A DNA stretch of 60,000 bases from Bolinopsis microptera (GCF_026151205.1 NC_087082.1:8938901-8998900), one strand, 5' to 3'. Positions 1 through 12,093 are shown, numbered from the stretch's first letter. Notes: generated by a model from the letters alone, not told the origin. Translations and numbers: made by a program.

Positions 1-627
1 GTTCCATCAGCTTTGGAAGATATGGAAAAGTAGAACTATAAGAACGCCCACCAAGATCCGTATCTACAAGGCTGCTGTTATTACTATTCTGTTATATGGA
101 GCTGAAGTGAGGAACACAACAAAGAAGCAGGTGAAATAGTTTGAGGTCTTCCATCTGACCTCCCTGAGAAGAATCTTGAAGATAAAATGGTTCTTCCATG
201 TCTCCAATGAAGAAGTTCTCAGGCGTGCTGGAATTAAGTCTATTGAAACTTTCATCGGTTCGGCTAGACTAAGGTGGTACGGACACGTTGTCAGAATGCC
301 AGAGACACGGTTTCCCAATTTTCTACTGGATTGGAAACCATGAACTATGGAAAGAGACTGAGAGGACGACCCCGCAAAGGCTGGATGGCCTGTGTACTTG
401 AGGATGCGGCTGACTTTACAGGTGTCGATAATATCAGCAGAGATGCAGTAAAACAGTTAGCTCTAAAACGAGTGGAATGGAGGCACATAATACACCGTAG
501 AAGAGATGTGTGTGTGATGCAGGCCACTCCAATGACTAGGAGGAGACCTCTTCATGTAGCATGTGTATGTAGTGAGTTTCGTCTAGGTGCCATATTTGAT
601 GGTGCGCGGCTTTTGGAGCAAAAGTAG
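1..627 (+). pseudogene. LINE reverse-transcriptase C-terminal remnant
   Basis: Read across frames, this stretch gives the end of a non-LTR retrotransposon polymerase. It begins with a KIRIYKAAV...LLYGAEV segment, continues with SLRRILKIKW and RLRWYGHVVRMPETR, and ends with a GRPRKGW motif near base 375. These are the usual post-thumb motifs of LINE polymerases. Reading needs at least one frame change, and there is a stop near base 139 (KQVK-stop). The polymerase core would lie left of the window edge. The open frame from 274 to 627 covers only the last part, and its tail runs into an unrelated dispersed repeat. Non-functional. The exact LINE clade cannot be told from this end alone. Confidence 0.75.
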
Positions 628-1110
628 GTGTAAAAGTCGCGTAATTTGACGAAATTCGTTGATTTTTGTCGTATTATTCTGTCATATCTTCGGTTCCTGA
701 ACATGAATCATGCTGAAAATTTGTCAGAATGCAGAACCTTCCAATCATACTTAATTACCGAACCTAATTTAGTTGGGAGAGATTGGCCTTGATTAAGAGG
801 TCTAAAAATGACAAAATAGGTATAAATTCGTTGATAACTCAAATTCTTACCATCGAAATTGCTCAAACTAGGGGGTGCACCATAAAAATAAACTTGCTTG
901 GATTTTAAAAATTTTTGTACCATTGTTTTCTAGAGACTGTGAGAAATTATACAATACCAAATTTGTCATACCTTTTTGGAAAGATCAGTGAGTTTTGCCT
1001 AGGTGTCATATTTGATGGTGCGCGGCTTTTGGAGCAAAATTAGATGTAAAAGTCGCGTAATTTGACCAAATTTGACCAAATTCGTTGATTTTTGTCGTAT
1101 TATTTGGATA
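573..1110. repeat. Dispersed repeat, two local copies
   Basis: Two partial copies (about 573-750 and 868-1110) share the phrase 'gccatatttgatggtgcgcg' and the following 'aaaagtcgcgtaatttga'. A third, longer copy lies at 48962-49281 and is cut there by a Mutator-like MITE. Identity by eye is about 80-85 percent. No coding capacity is seen. The parent element is unknown. Confidence 0.7.
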
Positions 1111-1730
1111 TATCTTCAGTTCATTGCATGAGATCCTTCTGAAAATTGGCGACGACCTTCCAATAGGGCTTTCACAACTGTCCGAAAAATTTGGTGGATA
1201 TCGGAGTTGATGTAGTGATAAAAATGGGGCAAAATACGCTGCTTTTAGCTGTAACATAATGTTTGATGGTTGGATATGCTTTACACTTTTCGGACACTTT
1301 TCTTGTAAGTCTATGAGTAAGCTTACCAATTTTTGTTGCAATCGGAGGTCGGGAAGGATACTTAATATCTATTTGTTTGAAGAAAATTGTGCTGGCCGAA
1401 ATTAGCGCTAAAAAACCATCCTACAGTCGGCACGCGCGGCTCACTGTCGATGGCGCACTACCTACTCAAACTAATTTAGGGTCAACAGAACATGAGTGTT
1501 TACGTAAGCTGACCAAATTTCGACAAAATTGTTATATGGGAAGTATTATAACTTTCCCAGCAGACCTTACTGGCTGGCAATATTACTACAGGTAATTGTG
1601 TCTTCACAGCTTGTTGAACTCAGCGCGCGCTCAAACATTCCAAGAATGCAATTGCACCACGTACCACGTGATACGATTCAGCCAATTAGAGAACAAGAAT
1701 CTGCAAAGTTAAAGCTGCGCACTTTTATAA

Positions 1731-2350
1731 GGCCCAAAATAAGACTTTTCGCGATAATTCAAAATCTACGTCATACGTTGTTTTGAATTTTCCTCCTGGG
1801 GAGGAAACGTTATTTTCACAAAAAAAAAGAGCGAACATGGAACATTTTGTTGAAAACCAGACGTTTCTATCTCTTTTATTTTCGAACGCAAAGTTAGGCT
1901 TACCTGAGGACCCCAGACTATTATGTTCATTAACGGAATGACAGGCTGAGCGCGGCCCAGTAAAGTTAGGCCCCTACCAGTATGAGTAAGGTTTCCTGGG
2001 GTGACCCCCACTGTCGCTTAACTTCATTATAGTTGTAGCGCGATGCACTACTGGGTCGCGCCGCGCATCAAATAATTCTTCTCGCAACCACATGCAGATC
2101 GGCGAGATGCGAAGGATTGACATCGTGAATCAACACTATGCACTATTATTAGGCCCAAAATAAGACTTTTTGGAATAACTCAAAATCTAAAATGTCCCTA
2201 ATTTTCCTCCTGGGGAGGAAACCTTATTTTTACAAGGCGATTATTTTGCAAAAAATCAGAAGTCTCTACCTCTTTTACTTTCGAAGTTAGGCCCCAGCCA
2301 GTAAGGTTTCCTGGGTTTTGATTGTTTCCGAAATAATGTGCTGGCCGAAA
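1731..2350. repeat. Duplicated non-coding block
   Basis: The segments 1731-1830 and 2152-2240 both begin GGCCCAAAATAAGACTTTT and share TTTTCCTCCTGGGGAGGAAA, so they are two diverged copies in direct orientation. The first is followed by a mini-MITE insertion. No gene is seen in the block. The short open frames here are not supported by any recognisable domain. Confidence 0.6.
1900..1962. mobile_element. Mini-MITE copy 1 (TTACCTG family)
   Basis: A 63-bp insertion starting TTACCTGAGGACCCCAG and ending GCGCGGCCCAGTA. It is flanked by the exact 9-bp direct repeat AAGTTAGGC (1891-1899 and 1963-1971). The core GGAATGACAGGCTGAGCGC is shared with copies at 10152, 33083, 33174, 41785, 55982 and 57228. 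The 9-bp duplication suggests a Mutator-like or similar transposase acting in trans, which is inference. Confidence 0.75.
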
Positions 2351-2755
2351 TACAAAATACGAGCTAATGGCTTAAAAACCATTCAATGGTCAGCGCGCGC
2401 GTCTTACGGTCGATGACGCACGGCCTATTGCAAGCATTATGTGAATCTTACGGGCATCTTCTGCTCAATACATAGGCTGAACGTATTTTTGACCGTAGAA
2501 ATTTTAGAATCGATTAAAAGTGATTTTAAAATGATACGACTAAACTGAGTTTCCCTTAACGGGTGATACTCGTAAAATATTTGTTCCAAATATTGGTGAT
2601 TGGAACGTCGACGAGTCCAACTCAATGTAAAACTCAAAATGATTGATTCACAATGTCAATCCTTCCTAGCTCGGCGAGGCCCAGTGGTGCATCTCGCCGA
2701 TCTGTGGTTGCGAGAATATGCGCGGCGCGGCCCAGTAGTGCATTGCACTACAAGA
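2038..2755. repeat. Inverted pair of a dispersed repeat
   Basis: The segment 2038-2130 (GCGCGATGCACTACTGGGTC ... GGATTGACATCGTGAATCA) recurs in opposite orientation at 2644-2755. A third copy in the first orientation sits at 32163-32300. The copies are CG-rich relative to their surroundings. No gene is seen between them. Confidence 0.65.
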
Positions 2756-3450
2756 TCAATAATAGTTTGTGCGGCATAAGTGGAGTGTATGGACTGTATG
2801 CAGCCCTTTCAGTGCACCTAATTTCATAAATCTGGATCGGAGGTCCTAGTTTACCCAATACCCGCCCTGAAAGAAGCAACTAATAAAACAGTAAGCTAGC
2901 TAGGCCAGGTATTACATAATATGTATGATTATGAACATAAATATAATAGCTTGAGGTCATCGGGTAACTTAATTCCGCGCACGGCCGAGGCATTCTTTAA
3001 TGCGTCGATCTGCAATTCTGAATTCACCTCGAAAAATGCTTCAAATTAAAGTACTCCAAATCAAGGATTGACATCAATATCAATTTGACATATGTTGCAT
3101 GCCACTATTCGCGCGCGAAGCGCGCGCCGCCGAAGTCGAAAAAAGGGGCATATAATGAAGGAAATCGGACTTTTTAGAGGGACGCATATTTTGCGTCCCT
3201 ATTAACCTATTTGATTGTAGGTTTACAACCTACCAGGACGCGCGCCGAGTTGGACTCGTCGACGGTCCTGGATATATGGAACAGATATTTTACGAGTATC
3301 ACCCGTTAACCTATTTGACCAAATATGGGAGTAATTGAGTGAGATGGCGCGCAGCAGTGAAACAGCCTAGAACACACCTCCACTAGAACACACCTCCACC
3401 CACGAGCTCAGTCAACCCTCAGCTCTGTCTTTTGGCATATATTAAGATGC
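2756..3450. other. Intergenic, no gene seen
   Basis: No convincing coding region. It holds a GC-rich hairpin at 3110-3126 (GCGCGC stem, GAA loop) and, near 3440-3472, a roughly 30-bp phrase (...GCAATGAAACTACCGGACT) that recurs inverted at about 16598-16632. Confidence 0.5.
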
Positions 3451-3559
3451 AATGAAACTACCGGACTCTGTTAAAAATTTAACAGGGATATTATCTGGGC
3501 TTCTGGGATATTATTTTGCTGCTTTCGTATCAGCTGCCACAACCTCTACATCGAAAGGG

Positions 3560-3884
3560 GCAGATACGAAACCCCCCTTGTACCAAGAGAAGAACGTTGG
3601 TGCACCTACTGCTTTTTCAGCAAAGGGCTCAAGCCTATTGAGGACGAAAGTCACGTATTGATTGACTGTTTGCTCTACTCCTCAGTTAGGGAAAATTTCA
3701 ATTTCCATCCCCAAAACAATACTGACCTAGTCGGTTTGCTCTCCAACAAAACTCTAGATCCTACCACACTCACTGCCACAGCAAGAGCAATCCATTCAAT
3801 TCTCTCTGTGAACGAACAATATACAGCCTATTATAAGAGCCCAGATTTCCACTCAAATACTGGCAAGTGCATAATGCTATAGGA
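3560..3884 (+). pseudogene. LINE polymerase C-terminal zinc-knuckle remnant
   Basis: In the frame that reads RWCTYCF...KPIEDESHVLIDC (about 3591-3669) there is a C-x2-C-x13-H-x4-C knuckle, followed by LLYSSVRENF. This layout, with the acidic EDE/EDES before the histidine, is typical of the far C-terminus of several non-LTR retrotransposon polymerases. The frame stays open to the stop near 3880. The polymerase core is absent upstream, so this is a 5'-truncated copy, as usual for dead LINE insertions. It is a different family from the CR1-like LINE at 6.5-12.9 kb. Confidence 0.65.
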
Positions 3885-3938
3885 AAATTGAACCATACAA
3901 ACTCGATTTATCTATTTTTCTAAAACTAGCATTATATA

Positions 3939-4225
3939 CAGTGGCGTAACGTTGCCTGTTGGCGCCCCCCTGCCGAAAAGGCGCCCCCCTGTTGGCGCCC
4001 CTCTCCTTTTGGTGCCCCTCCCTAAAATTGAACAAATTAGGCGATTTAAGAGGATACGCCGGTAAAATCTCTAAAAAAGTGTGTATCTAGAGCAAAACGC
4101 GCAGTTTTGCTAGTACTTTAGTTAAGTTTTCGAAATTGTCCCACATTCAAACGACGATTTGGCGCCCCCCTAAGACGACGCCCCCCTGCACAGCGGGGTC
4201 AGCAGGGCCCTTCGTTACGCCACTG
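3939..4225. mobile_element. hAT-type MITE, copy 1
   Basis: Terminal inverted repeats CAGTGGCGTAACG (left) and CGTTACGCCACTG (right) are flanked by the perfect 8-bp direct repeat ATTATATA (3931-3938, 4226-4233). CAGTGGCGTA ends and 8-bp duplications are classic for hAT elements. The 287-bp interior is non-coding and rich in GGCGCCCC. A second copy at 30866-31166 is about 95 percent identical. Confidence 0.92.
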
Positions 4226-4767
4226 ATTATATAACATTTCTAAATTATCCCTACACACTTGTAAATAATTAGAATTGTGTAACTTAAATTATTTCAGAAT
4301 TACAACTATTGTGTACTCAATAAGGTCAATGAAACAAGAAATTTCAATGAAACAAGAAATTTGATTTTAGCACATTTTTACAGAATAAAAAGATGTAAAA
4401 CAATTCATAAAATATAATGCCCATTTGGTGTATGACTTTTTGTCCTTGACTGCTAGTTTGGTTTTGGAAGGACAGGTAACTAACGGGGCAAGGAATGCGC
4501 GTGCCTGGAAGCTTTTGCACACACCGAAACGCTAGTTCATTTAAGTTTATAGAGACAAGGCTCAGATTAGGACTAGAAGAAAAATTGTAAGCAGACATTA
4601 GGGTTCTGTTTATAGTTGTTATTATAGGTTGCAGTCTTGTTGTGACAAAAAGTCTACACTAAAACATTCTTTAGTTTATAGTGTGTAGTTCAAGGATATA
4701 AAATGCAGCTTAAAGTTGGATATTGGAGAGCTGGCGAAAGATTATGGCCTTTGTATCAATGGTTATA

Positions 4768-4867
4768 ATAAGCTATAAATATCTTAAACTATACAGTGCT
4801 AATTAAAAATTTCTTTTATAAGCTATAAATATCTTAAACTATACAGTGCTAATTAAAAATTTCTTTA
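4768..4867. repeat. 50-bp tandem duplication
   Basis: Two identical units beginning ataagctataaatatctta stand head to tail. They are AT-rich and non-coding. Confidence 0.85.
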
Positions 4868-6479
4868 AACTTCATTCTCAAATTAGATTTAATAAAATTC
4901 AAAAGTAAATATACAATAATTTTATTAAAACTTTCTCACACATACTTTACTCACAGGACAAGACTTGGAAAACAGTAGCCTAGGGTAATTTTAATTGAGA
5001 TGTGTGTGACCAGCCAGTTATAATGTTTGGGAAATAAGATTTGCGCAGTCAAAATCTTTGACAGTCCAATCAAGCAGGGCGTGATTATGTTGATTCGTTA
5101 ATAGCGCACGTTTTAGCTTACCTCGCAAGCACATTACACTAGTAGTAAAGTCAGTCATTCTGAATTTTGGGGTTAAAATGTTAAAAATTTTGGTTGATCT
5201 AGTGTTGTGATTGTCAGGTGGGCCTGGGTCTGCCTGACAGATTAGAAGGCAGGGTTTCCTCGAGGAACATGTGTAACCCTCATGTAAGGATATTGGAGCA
5301 CGGACTTTCATTATCTTGTAGAGCTCGAGGTAAGTGCCCAGTGGCAAATAGTCAGGCGTCCAGGAATTTAACACCTAGTCAAAATTTGTTGATAACCGGT
5401 AAAAAAAGATTCTTGTGGAAAAAATATTCACATTAATTTAAAATTAAATCAAAATTGGTCGCTCTCAGGGCTAACGCGATGTTACATCATTTTATCGACT
5501 CGAAGTTCGAATCGAGCGCATTCCTAGATTCCATGACTATTTCTTACCTATAAGATTGCTTGACTATTTTTTGCGCATTCAGACACCAAAAAACGCGCAG
5601 AAAACGCGAGCTATCCATTCCTCCTTCCTCAACATCCCGGAATATGAAAAAATAGTCATGTAAAATAGTCATTTGAAATAGTCATGCAAAATTTCAGCTC
5701 TGATACGCTAAAATATCAAGTTAATCTTAAACAATCGACAATCTAATATGAATCCTCCCAATCCTCCCAGCCATATTAACTGGTGAACGGTGTAAATATA
5801 GAGCGGTATTTTAAAATGTAGCATTCAAAATTTTATGGATTCAAGTTGGCTCCTTTAGTCTAGATTCATTTAGAAAATTCTCGAAGTTCGACTAATACAG
5901 TATTCTCAGGGTTTGGCGCTTAAGGAAGCTTCACATCCGAGACCGATTTCCACGAATCAATTTAATATTGTAGCTACAAGTCAACAACAGTGCAAGTGGG
6001 AAGGAAGTGAATCTAGCCATTGCTACTATATCAGGGGAACTCGTGTGTTCTAGGCTTAAGCAAGCTTCACATCCTAGATCATCTAGAGTACAGTGCAGAC
6101 AACCCCCTCCATTATACACCCCTATCCCGCTTTAAGTCCGAAGTTTATCATTGTTTATTCTCCAATAATGTATCTAACCTGGCAGAAGCAAGCTTCAGAT
6201 CCAAAGTCAGGCCATAAATATCGACACAAGGTCGATGCCACTTTCAGAGTAGCGAATCGTTCATCATGCTGATGAGGGTGGAATGTTTGAACTCGATCTA
6301 CCGAGTTAATGTGAGGAATAGTATGGAAATGTCTGTGGGCTAGGCTCTATACTTCTTTTAAAAAATATTTCCTTGCGTTTCAAATAAATTAAAGAATTCT
6401 CAGAAATTTTTTATTTAATTTCAAAATTTGCAATTGCATATTCATCCGGTAATTATTCTAATGGATACGCTAAGCATTT
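4868..6479. other. Intergenic, no gene recognised
   Basis: No supported gene. A 118-codon minus-strand frame (5018-5374) shows no domain I recognise and no splice context. Near 5930-6200 the phrase aagcttca(c/g)atcc recurs three times at about 130-bp spacing, a degenerate tandem repeat. Confidence 0.4.
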
Positions 6480-6653
6480 CAAACTAATCTTGACCTGGGA
6501 GAAGAGCCAGTGACAAGTCGGCCGCAAAGCGGCCGAAAAATATATAGCCTTTTTTTCTTCCCAAAATGGATTCCTAGTCATATTTAAAATTTATTCCACT
6601 GGGGGTAAGTGTGGTATGTATAGAGATTTTGTATAGCTAGAATATTATTATGC
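6480..6653 (-). pseudogene. CR1-like LINE ORF2, C-terminal end
   Basis: Reading from the TTAA target site leftwards on the minus strand gives FKHNNILAIQNLYTYHT, which continues directly from EHTKPIF on the far side of the piggyBac-like insertion. This HNIL...QNLY(T/V)YH motif is characteristic of CR1-clade C-termini. Stops follow soon after (near 6590), so the end is decayed. A GC hairpin (CGGCCGC stem, AAA loop) lies at 6519-6535. Confidence 0.75.
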
Positions 6654-6657
6654 TTAA

Positions 6658-8691
6658 AGGACCAGTTAACTGAAAAAAAAGTTATCCTCATATTTTGACA
6701 GATTATGACAAATAGCAAACTAAGCAACGAGTCGAAATTCCTAAATCTTTAACTGCTCTCTAACGCGTGTAAATAGCGTTTGTATTATTTTGGCGATGAC
6801 GTCATAAAGTCCCTTGCGCGCGCAGAGGAGCTCGTGAGACTGTATTTTACAGGTAGAAAATGGACATAGTACAATGTTTTTCCCCGAATAATTCGAAAAG
6901 TAAGTAATTTAGGGTACATGTTGCTTCATAAGTTGTATATAAACATGGCCATTCTGCACAAGTTGCACACATTCAAAAACCTTTAGGGCCTTCATAGCCC
7001 AATTTACCAGATACCCATAGTTTTACATGATTTCTGGAACCGAAAATCAGTTTTTCGCCAATAACTGAAAAAGTAAGTACTTAAAGGCATATGCTTGTTC
7101 GTTAGTCATATATTAATATGCTAATTGCGGTTCTTTTGCACCCTCTCTAAAGACTCTATCACGATCCTATCGAAAATGGGCTCAGCACCACGCCCAAAAT
7201 GGTTTTTGGCGAATTTCTCGAAAAGTAAGGATTTTAGGCCATGTGTTGCTCAATGACTCCTATATAAACATGCATATGCGGCTTCGTTTAAGCCTATTTT
7301 GAAGTCTCTACGACCTTCAGAAGCAAGGGGTCAGTTACGTTATTGGGTCAATATGGGCGTGGCCCTCCTGGGTTTTCTCCACGGTAAAAAAATGTCTCCA
7401 AACGAAAATCGTTTATTCATACCTTCGGGAAGGTCTGTGCAAAGTTTCGTGAGCATTTGAACATTTGCAGGTTCATTTCCATAAATGTCCATAAATGACT
7501 GGACTACACAACTTTAGAGTTAACTGTAGAGAAACTAAAGAAGTCATTTATTTCAAATTAAGCTGTTAGTGTCCATGATCATCCTGTGGCGACAATGTTT
7601 TACGTGAAATGTAAAAATCAGGAGTAATATAAAAAGTGTATTTTTAGATTAAAGTCCTAGCTCATAGTTTTAGAATTGTATAAATTAACGTTGGTCGTTT
7701 AGCCATCTAACAATCGATCGTGCCGTAATATATGGCCAGAGAATAATAGGGTCTTGGAAATTCTATAGTTGTTCAGTGGGTCGATACTCGATTGACTGAA
7801 CACGTTTGCACTTGGTATTTAAACTTACCAGTAGTTTATTTATGTTATGCACCGATGATAATGCAATTAGGATAACAACTACTACTAGGTAAGCCGTAAG
7901 TATAATTCAAAAGACACCGCACACCGTACACTCCAATCAGTATTACTAGTATTTGGTAGACCGGATATTTTGGCGGGAATTCTGTTCCCACGGCACTGTT
8001 CTGATAGAAGCTACTTCGACTAATGGTCCCAGAGGAACGGCCGTAAAGTAGCCAGACTTCTTGTCTCCTGTACTGGCTGACACATGCGGATTAAAGTTAG
8101 AAATTTCGCTATGCTATAAATATAATTGCTCTCGGAATTGAACAAACTACTTATCTAGATCCTTTCTAAATTCGTTAGAGTTTCATGGACTGGGGAAAAA
8201 TAATCGGTACAGTATCCCTGCTTGTGTAATTAAGCAATGAAAACAATCCAAAATTATCACATATGACATAAGTTGTAATAGCAGAAACTTTCTAACCGTA
8301 CATTCACCCGCCACTGTTCAAGAACCTATATCACTGTTTAAAATCATGACGTGAGCACTGTACATCCAATCAGCTATTCCTTTAGTTAGGATGATAGCCA
8401 AAACTATAAGGATTTTGGAGAACTAGGGTAATAGTCATAATTCTAAAATTTGAGTGAGTTACACTTGTTTTATTGACGATGATAAACATTTGCAATGTAT
8501 TAAACGCTATGCAAGCGCGCACTGAGGGACTTTATGACGTCACGAGGCCACAGCTTATTATTGCAATAACACGCGTTACACGTACGCTAGAGAGTTGGTT
8601 CTTTCGGCGATACGATTCTTTACCAGTTTGTCACAGCTGATTTAAATCTTAGCCAAATTGGAGACTACAAATTTTTCAGTTAACTGGTCCT
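6658..8691. mobile_element. piggyBac-like non-autonomous element
   Basis: It begins AGGACCAGTTAACTG and ends with the inverse CAGTTAACTGGTCCT, with TTAA directly outside each end (6654-6657, 8692-8695). TTAA duplication is the mark of piggyBac and some Kolobok elements. Imperfect inverted homology extends about 180 bp inward, to GATGACGTCATAAAGTCCCT at 6794 and its inverse near 8520. The 2034-bp interior has no open frame of 60 codons, so a transposase must come from elsewhere. Three diverged tandem copies of about 158 bp, each with '(g/t)aaaaagtaag' and 'catatgct/atgttgct', occur at 6885-7290. Confidence 0.85.
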
Positions 8692-8695
8692 TTAA

Positions 8696-9782
8696 ATATC
8701 GGTTTGGTGTGCTCTTTTATGAAAAATTTTTGGTCAAGATTCTGGTGTCCTATAGGCCTAGTACGTGCACAAGTCTTAAACTTATCAAGGTACGCCAGCC
8801 TGTCACCAAATAGTACTCTGAGACAGTACTTCTGAGCAGTAAATAATGAGCTTATACGTTGTTTCGCTGCCCCACCCCATACAGATATACAGTAGGAAAG
8901 ATGTGATTCGAACAGGGTATAATATAATTGTTGGTGTAGAAATTCTGGAAGGGAGCAGCGAAGTCTACATAAAGTGGATGTGGAATGATTTAGAGTTCGT
9001 TTAAGTGCTTTGATGTGATCTTCCCATGATAGGTTCTCGTCAATTATAACACCCAGAAATTTTGCGGATGAAACCTAATGTAACTTATTCGCTCTCATAT
9101 AAGACTTTAATGATGACAAAAGCTCATTTCCTCGTTCATATGCCTCACATTTTGTTTTGCCGACAACAAATATATTGGTATCATCAGCAAAGGTAACAAA
9201 TGATCCTAGTTTAGAACTGTTTGTGATGTCGTTCATATAAAGAAGAAATAGGAGAGGTCCAAGAATTGAACCCTGTGGGACACCAAATTGAATAGATAGG
9301 GTATCTGATTTTTCTCCTACAACTTCGGTGTATTGTTGCCTGTTTGTCAAGTAGCTTTTAATGAGGTTATTTGCAACCCCTCTCACTCCACATCCCTCTA
9401 GTTTTATAAGAAGTGTTGAATGGTCGATAGTGTCAAAAGCTTTGCTTAGGTCAATGAATATTCCTAAAACATGATTCTTAAGTTTAAGAGATTTCGTAAT
9501 CAAATTTACAGAGTAATTGACTGCATGAGATGTAGAGTGAGATTTCCTAAATCCAAACTGCGTCTTCGATATAACTCCCTGGGAGCTAACAAATCCGTAT
9601 ATTCTAGAATATATGAGCTTTTCAAAGATCTTACCGAAGACGGACAGTGTGGAGATAGGACGGTAGTTCTCAATTTCTTCTGGGTTACCTTTCTTATATA
9701 CAGGTGTTATTTTACCAGTTTTCAGGACATCAGGAAATATACCTTTGGTCATAAGGATATTGAAGTAATTCGATAATACAGG
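8696..9782 (-). pseudogene. CR1-like LINE ORF2: reverse transcriptase
   Basis: The LINE-derived reading begins at the target duplication near 9782 with PVLSNYFNIL; the upstream lysines and ATG come from the inserted poly(A) and are not native. Polymerase motifs are all present: TGKITPVYKKG and NYRPIS, FGFRKSHST, FIDLSKAFDTIDH (first catalytic Asp), GVPQGSILGPLLF, and FADDTN (catalytic Asp pair; FADD replaces YADD). A stop at 9075 after MRANKLH is followed at once by VSSAKFLGVIIDENLSW, so about 40 residues between these motifs seem deleted. The thumb and C-terminal part then run open to the TTAA target (EHTKPIF). Role: target-primed reverse transcription when intact. Inactive here. Confidence 0.85.
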
Positions 9783-10267
9783 TTTTTTTTTTTTTTTTTT
9801 TTTAGAGAGGCTGGGCCTGGTTGGCCCACGAGAGGATAGCATATGAATGCTTTGCCTACCTCTGGGGTATGGCAGTCCTGTGGGAGGATGCCAGTGGAAT
9901 CAAGATGTGTAATCAAGGATGATGGTAAGTGTTGTGGGGTGTGTCATAGATAAACGCTTAAGTGGTGGTTGAGTGTGGAAGAGAGAGAGGCGAAATAAGA
10001 CGGCGTTAAAGTAGTCGCTATGTTACACCTGTCTGGTCCAACTCCTCTGGCACCACTAAGCGTTTAGTGTGGTTTGTAAAGTTGACAATGGTGGAGATGT
10101 GTTGGTTGTCGAATATGTCATTGACAGAGAGGTAGTAGTCCCGGAAATATTACCTGAGTACCCCAGGCTTTAATGTTGTAAACAACAGAATAGAGATTAG
10201 GCGGAATGACAGGCTGAGCGCGGCCCAGTAACGGAAATATTGACCTCTTATTCGGGCAATAGCCGGG
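9783..10267 (-). mobile_element. Inserted retroelement 3' tail with poly(A)
   Basis: A run of about 21 T on the plus strand is the poly(A) tail of a minus-oriented insertion. The 12-bp direct repeat CGATAATACAGG at 9771-9782 and 10268-10279 is its target duplication. The tail-proximal phrase GCCCACGAGAGGATAGCAT recurs beside an oligo-T run at 53603-53660, so this is the 3' end of a repeated LINE or SINE family. An 80-bp mini-MITE sits inside at 10152-10231. No open reading frame is supported. Confidence 0.85.
10152..10231. mobile_element. Mini-MITE copy 2 (TTACCTG family)
   Basis: An 80-bp element from ACCTGAGTACCCCAGGC to GCGCGGCCCAGTA. It is flanked by the exact 10-bp repeat CGGAAATATT (10142-10151, 10232-10241). 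It is nested inside the LINE-tail insertion, which is nested inside the CR1-like LINE, so it is the youngest of the three. Confidence 0.85.
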
Positions 10268-10279
10268 CGATAATACAGG

Positions 10280-12082
10280 TGCGATTACATGAGATGACTT
10301 TTTTACTACACTTATGGGAATGTCACTGGCTTTACCATTTTCGAACTCGCTTTATATGATTTTCAATATTTCTTTCGAGGAGCAATCTTCTAGCCTAATA
10401 TTTTTTTCATTTCATGGGTTCAGGAAGTCATAGAAAGTTTTCATGGGTAATATAGGCAGGCCATCAGATAGATTATACAGTGTCTCATTCAGCTTTGGTG
10501 CAATAGAGACAAACCAAGCATTGAATCCATTAGCAATTGCTCTTCTGTCAACTATTCTTTGGTTATCAATGATAAATGGGGGCTTGGTTTGCCTCTTCTT
10601 TTTGCCCCTGAGTTCGTTAATAATTTGCCAGGTTTTATTGCTGTTTTCACAGTTGTTTAGGATTTCGTTACAGTAATGCCAACGTTTGGCAGCTTTAATG
10701 ATAGCTTTGAGCATCCTACGATAATCACTAAATACTTGGTAGAGCAAGAAATTACCACCAGGGTTCTTATTAGTAACGGTGTCAGACCACTCCTTACGCA
10801 GTTCATGCTTTCTTTCTACAGACTGGATGATACTGTCTGTAATCCATGGGTTAAGTTTGGGAGTTCTTTTTGTCACTTTTGGTACCTCCAGTTTGCAGTG
10901 TTTGTCAAGTGTCTGGTCAAAACATGCCGTGAACTCATCAAATTTTGTTGAAGGAGTGAGCTGGTTTACCGTCACCTCAAGTTCAGATACAAAGCTTTTT
11001 AATTTGGAACTTGAGTAATCATAATAGCGGACATGTTTCTGAGGCTCTGTATTGCGAGGGGTATCTACTGAAGTGAAGGTAAATATAGGGGCATGCTCAC
11101 CAAGCCGTTCTTCAATAACACCTGATAAGACTATATTCTCAATTTTATTTGTTAAAATGTTATCGATGCAGGAACTTTTACAGTTTTGACGAAAATGTGT
11201 TGCAATGGAGATAGTCGGGTAAAAGCCGTTTCTGTATAAAGTATCCTCAAAGAGCTGGGAACTGGTAGAAATATTAAGTATGTTTGAGTTAAAGTCTCCC
11301 AACAAATTGACAGTTTTCCCATTTAGCTGCTTTGCAAGTAATTCAAGGGTTTCACAAAAGCTATCAAAGCAGCCATTAGGGGGTCGGTAGATGACTCCAT
11401 GAACAATTTTGCAGCCTGCGCTATCTGTGGTTTCAACAAAGAGGCTCTCAATATTTGTAGTACAGTGTGATACGTTTTCTAAGACCACAGTGTTTAAATG
11501 GTCAGATACATAGAGTGCAACACCTGTGCCTTTTTTCTTACCTGCCAATGTTTCTTGATAGAATCCTGTGTATGCTGGAATTTGGTACAGACCCTGCTGT
11601 GCAGGATCAGTATTGGTTTCAGCAAGACCAATCATATCAAACGAGTGCCCTATACTTTTGAGTTCAATTAGGAAGCTATCAAAGTTAGATGCGTTTCCAT
11701 CTATATTGTAGAATAAAGTTGATAACGTAGATTTTTTAGAGGAATTAAGCTGCTTGATTGCATTTAAGAACTCGAGTTTAGAGTAGCGACGGCAACTTTC
11801 AAGTACATGGGCATATGATGCAATTAAGGCATCCTCCTGGTTTCTATTATCATAGAATCTATCAGAATCAATAGATTCCTCATCAGATGGAAATGGGCAG
11901 TACCGTTCTTCTGCAGAACTGGCACACTCGCAGCACATCCATAGTCCATTTTTGCATGAATATTTAGCTGATTTGAAACACTTAGTATGAATGGCATTAT
12001 TACAGTTTTCACACTCTAGTAAAGGTTGTCCGATGTTAATAGATCTACTGCATGGCTCACACACATCTTTAATAATTTTCAT
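10280..12082 (-). pseudogene. CR1-like LINE ORF2: PHD finger and endonuclease
   Basis: The frame is open for 556 codons from the ATG at 12082 and stops after YDFLNP; in-frame LINE sequence continues beyond to the insertion site with another stop (KII-stop-SEF). An N-terminal C4HC3 PHD finger uses Cys8, 11, 24, 27, His32, Cys35, 50 and 53, with Trp48 in the usual PHD place. Next comes an exonuclease-endonuclease-phosphatase domain: YNIDG, LAETN (catalytic Glu), VIYRPPN, LLGDFNSN (Asp/Asn pair), CIDNIL, and ERLGEHAPIF. The last motif has GEH where active enzymes have SDH, so the catalytic histidine stays but its Asp is Glu. The domain nicks target DNA in intact LINEs. The long frame suggests fairly recent insertion. 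Confidence 0.88.
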
Positions 12083-12093
12083 AATAATTTTTA

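Noticed and set aside
5018-5374. 118-codon minus-strand gene
   Set aside because: No recognisable domain, no splice context, and it overlaps an equally long antisense frame; not distinguishable from chance.
9075-9842. Native start codon for the LINE RT frame at 9842
   Set aside because: The first 20 codons come from the inserted poly(A) retroelement tail, as shown by the 12-bp target duplication at 9771 and 10268.
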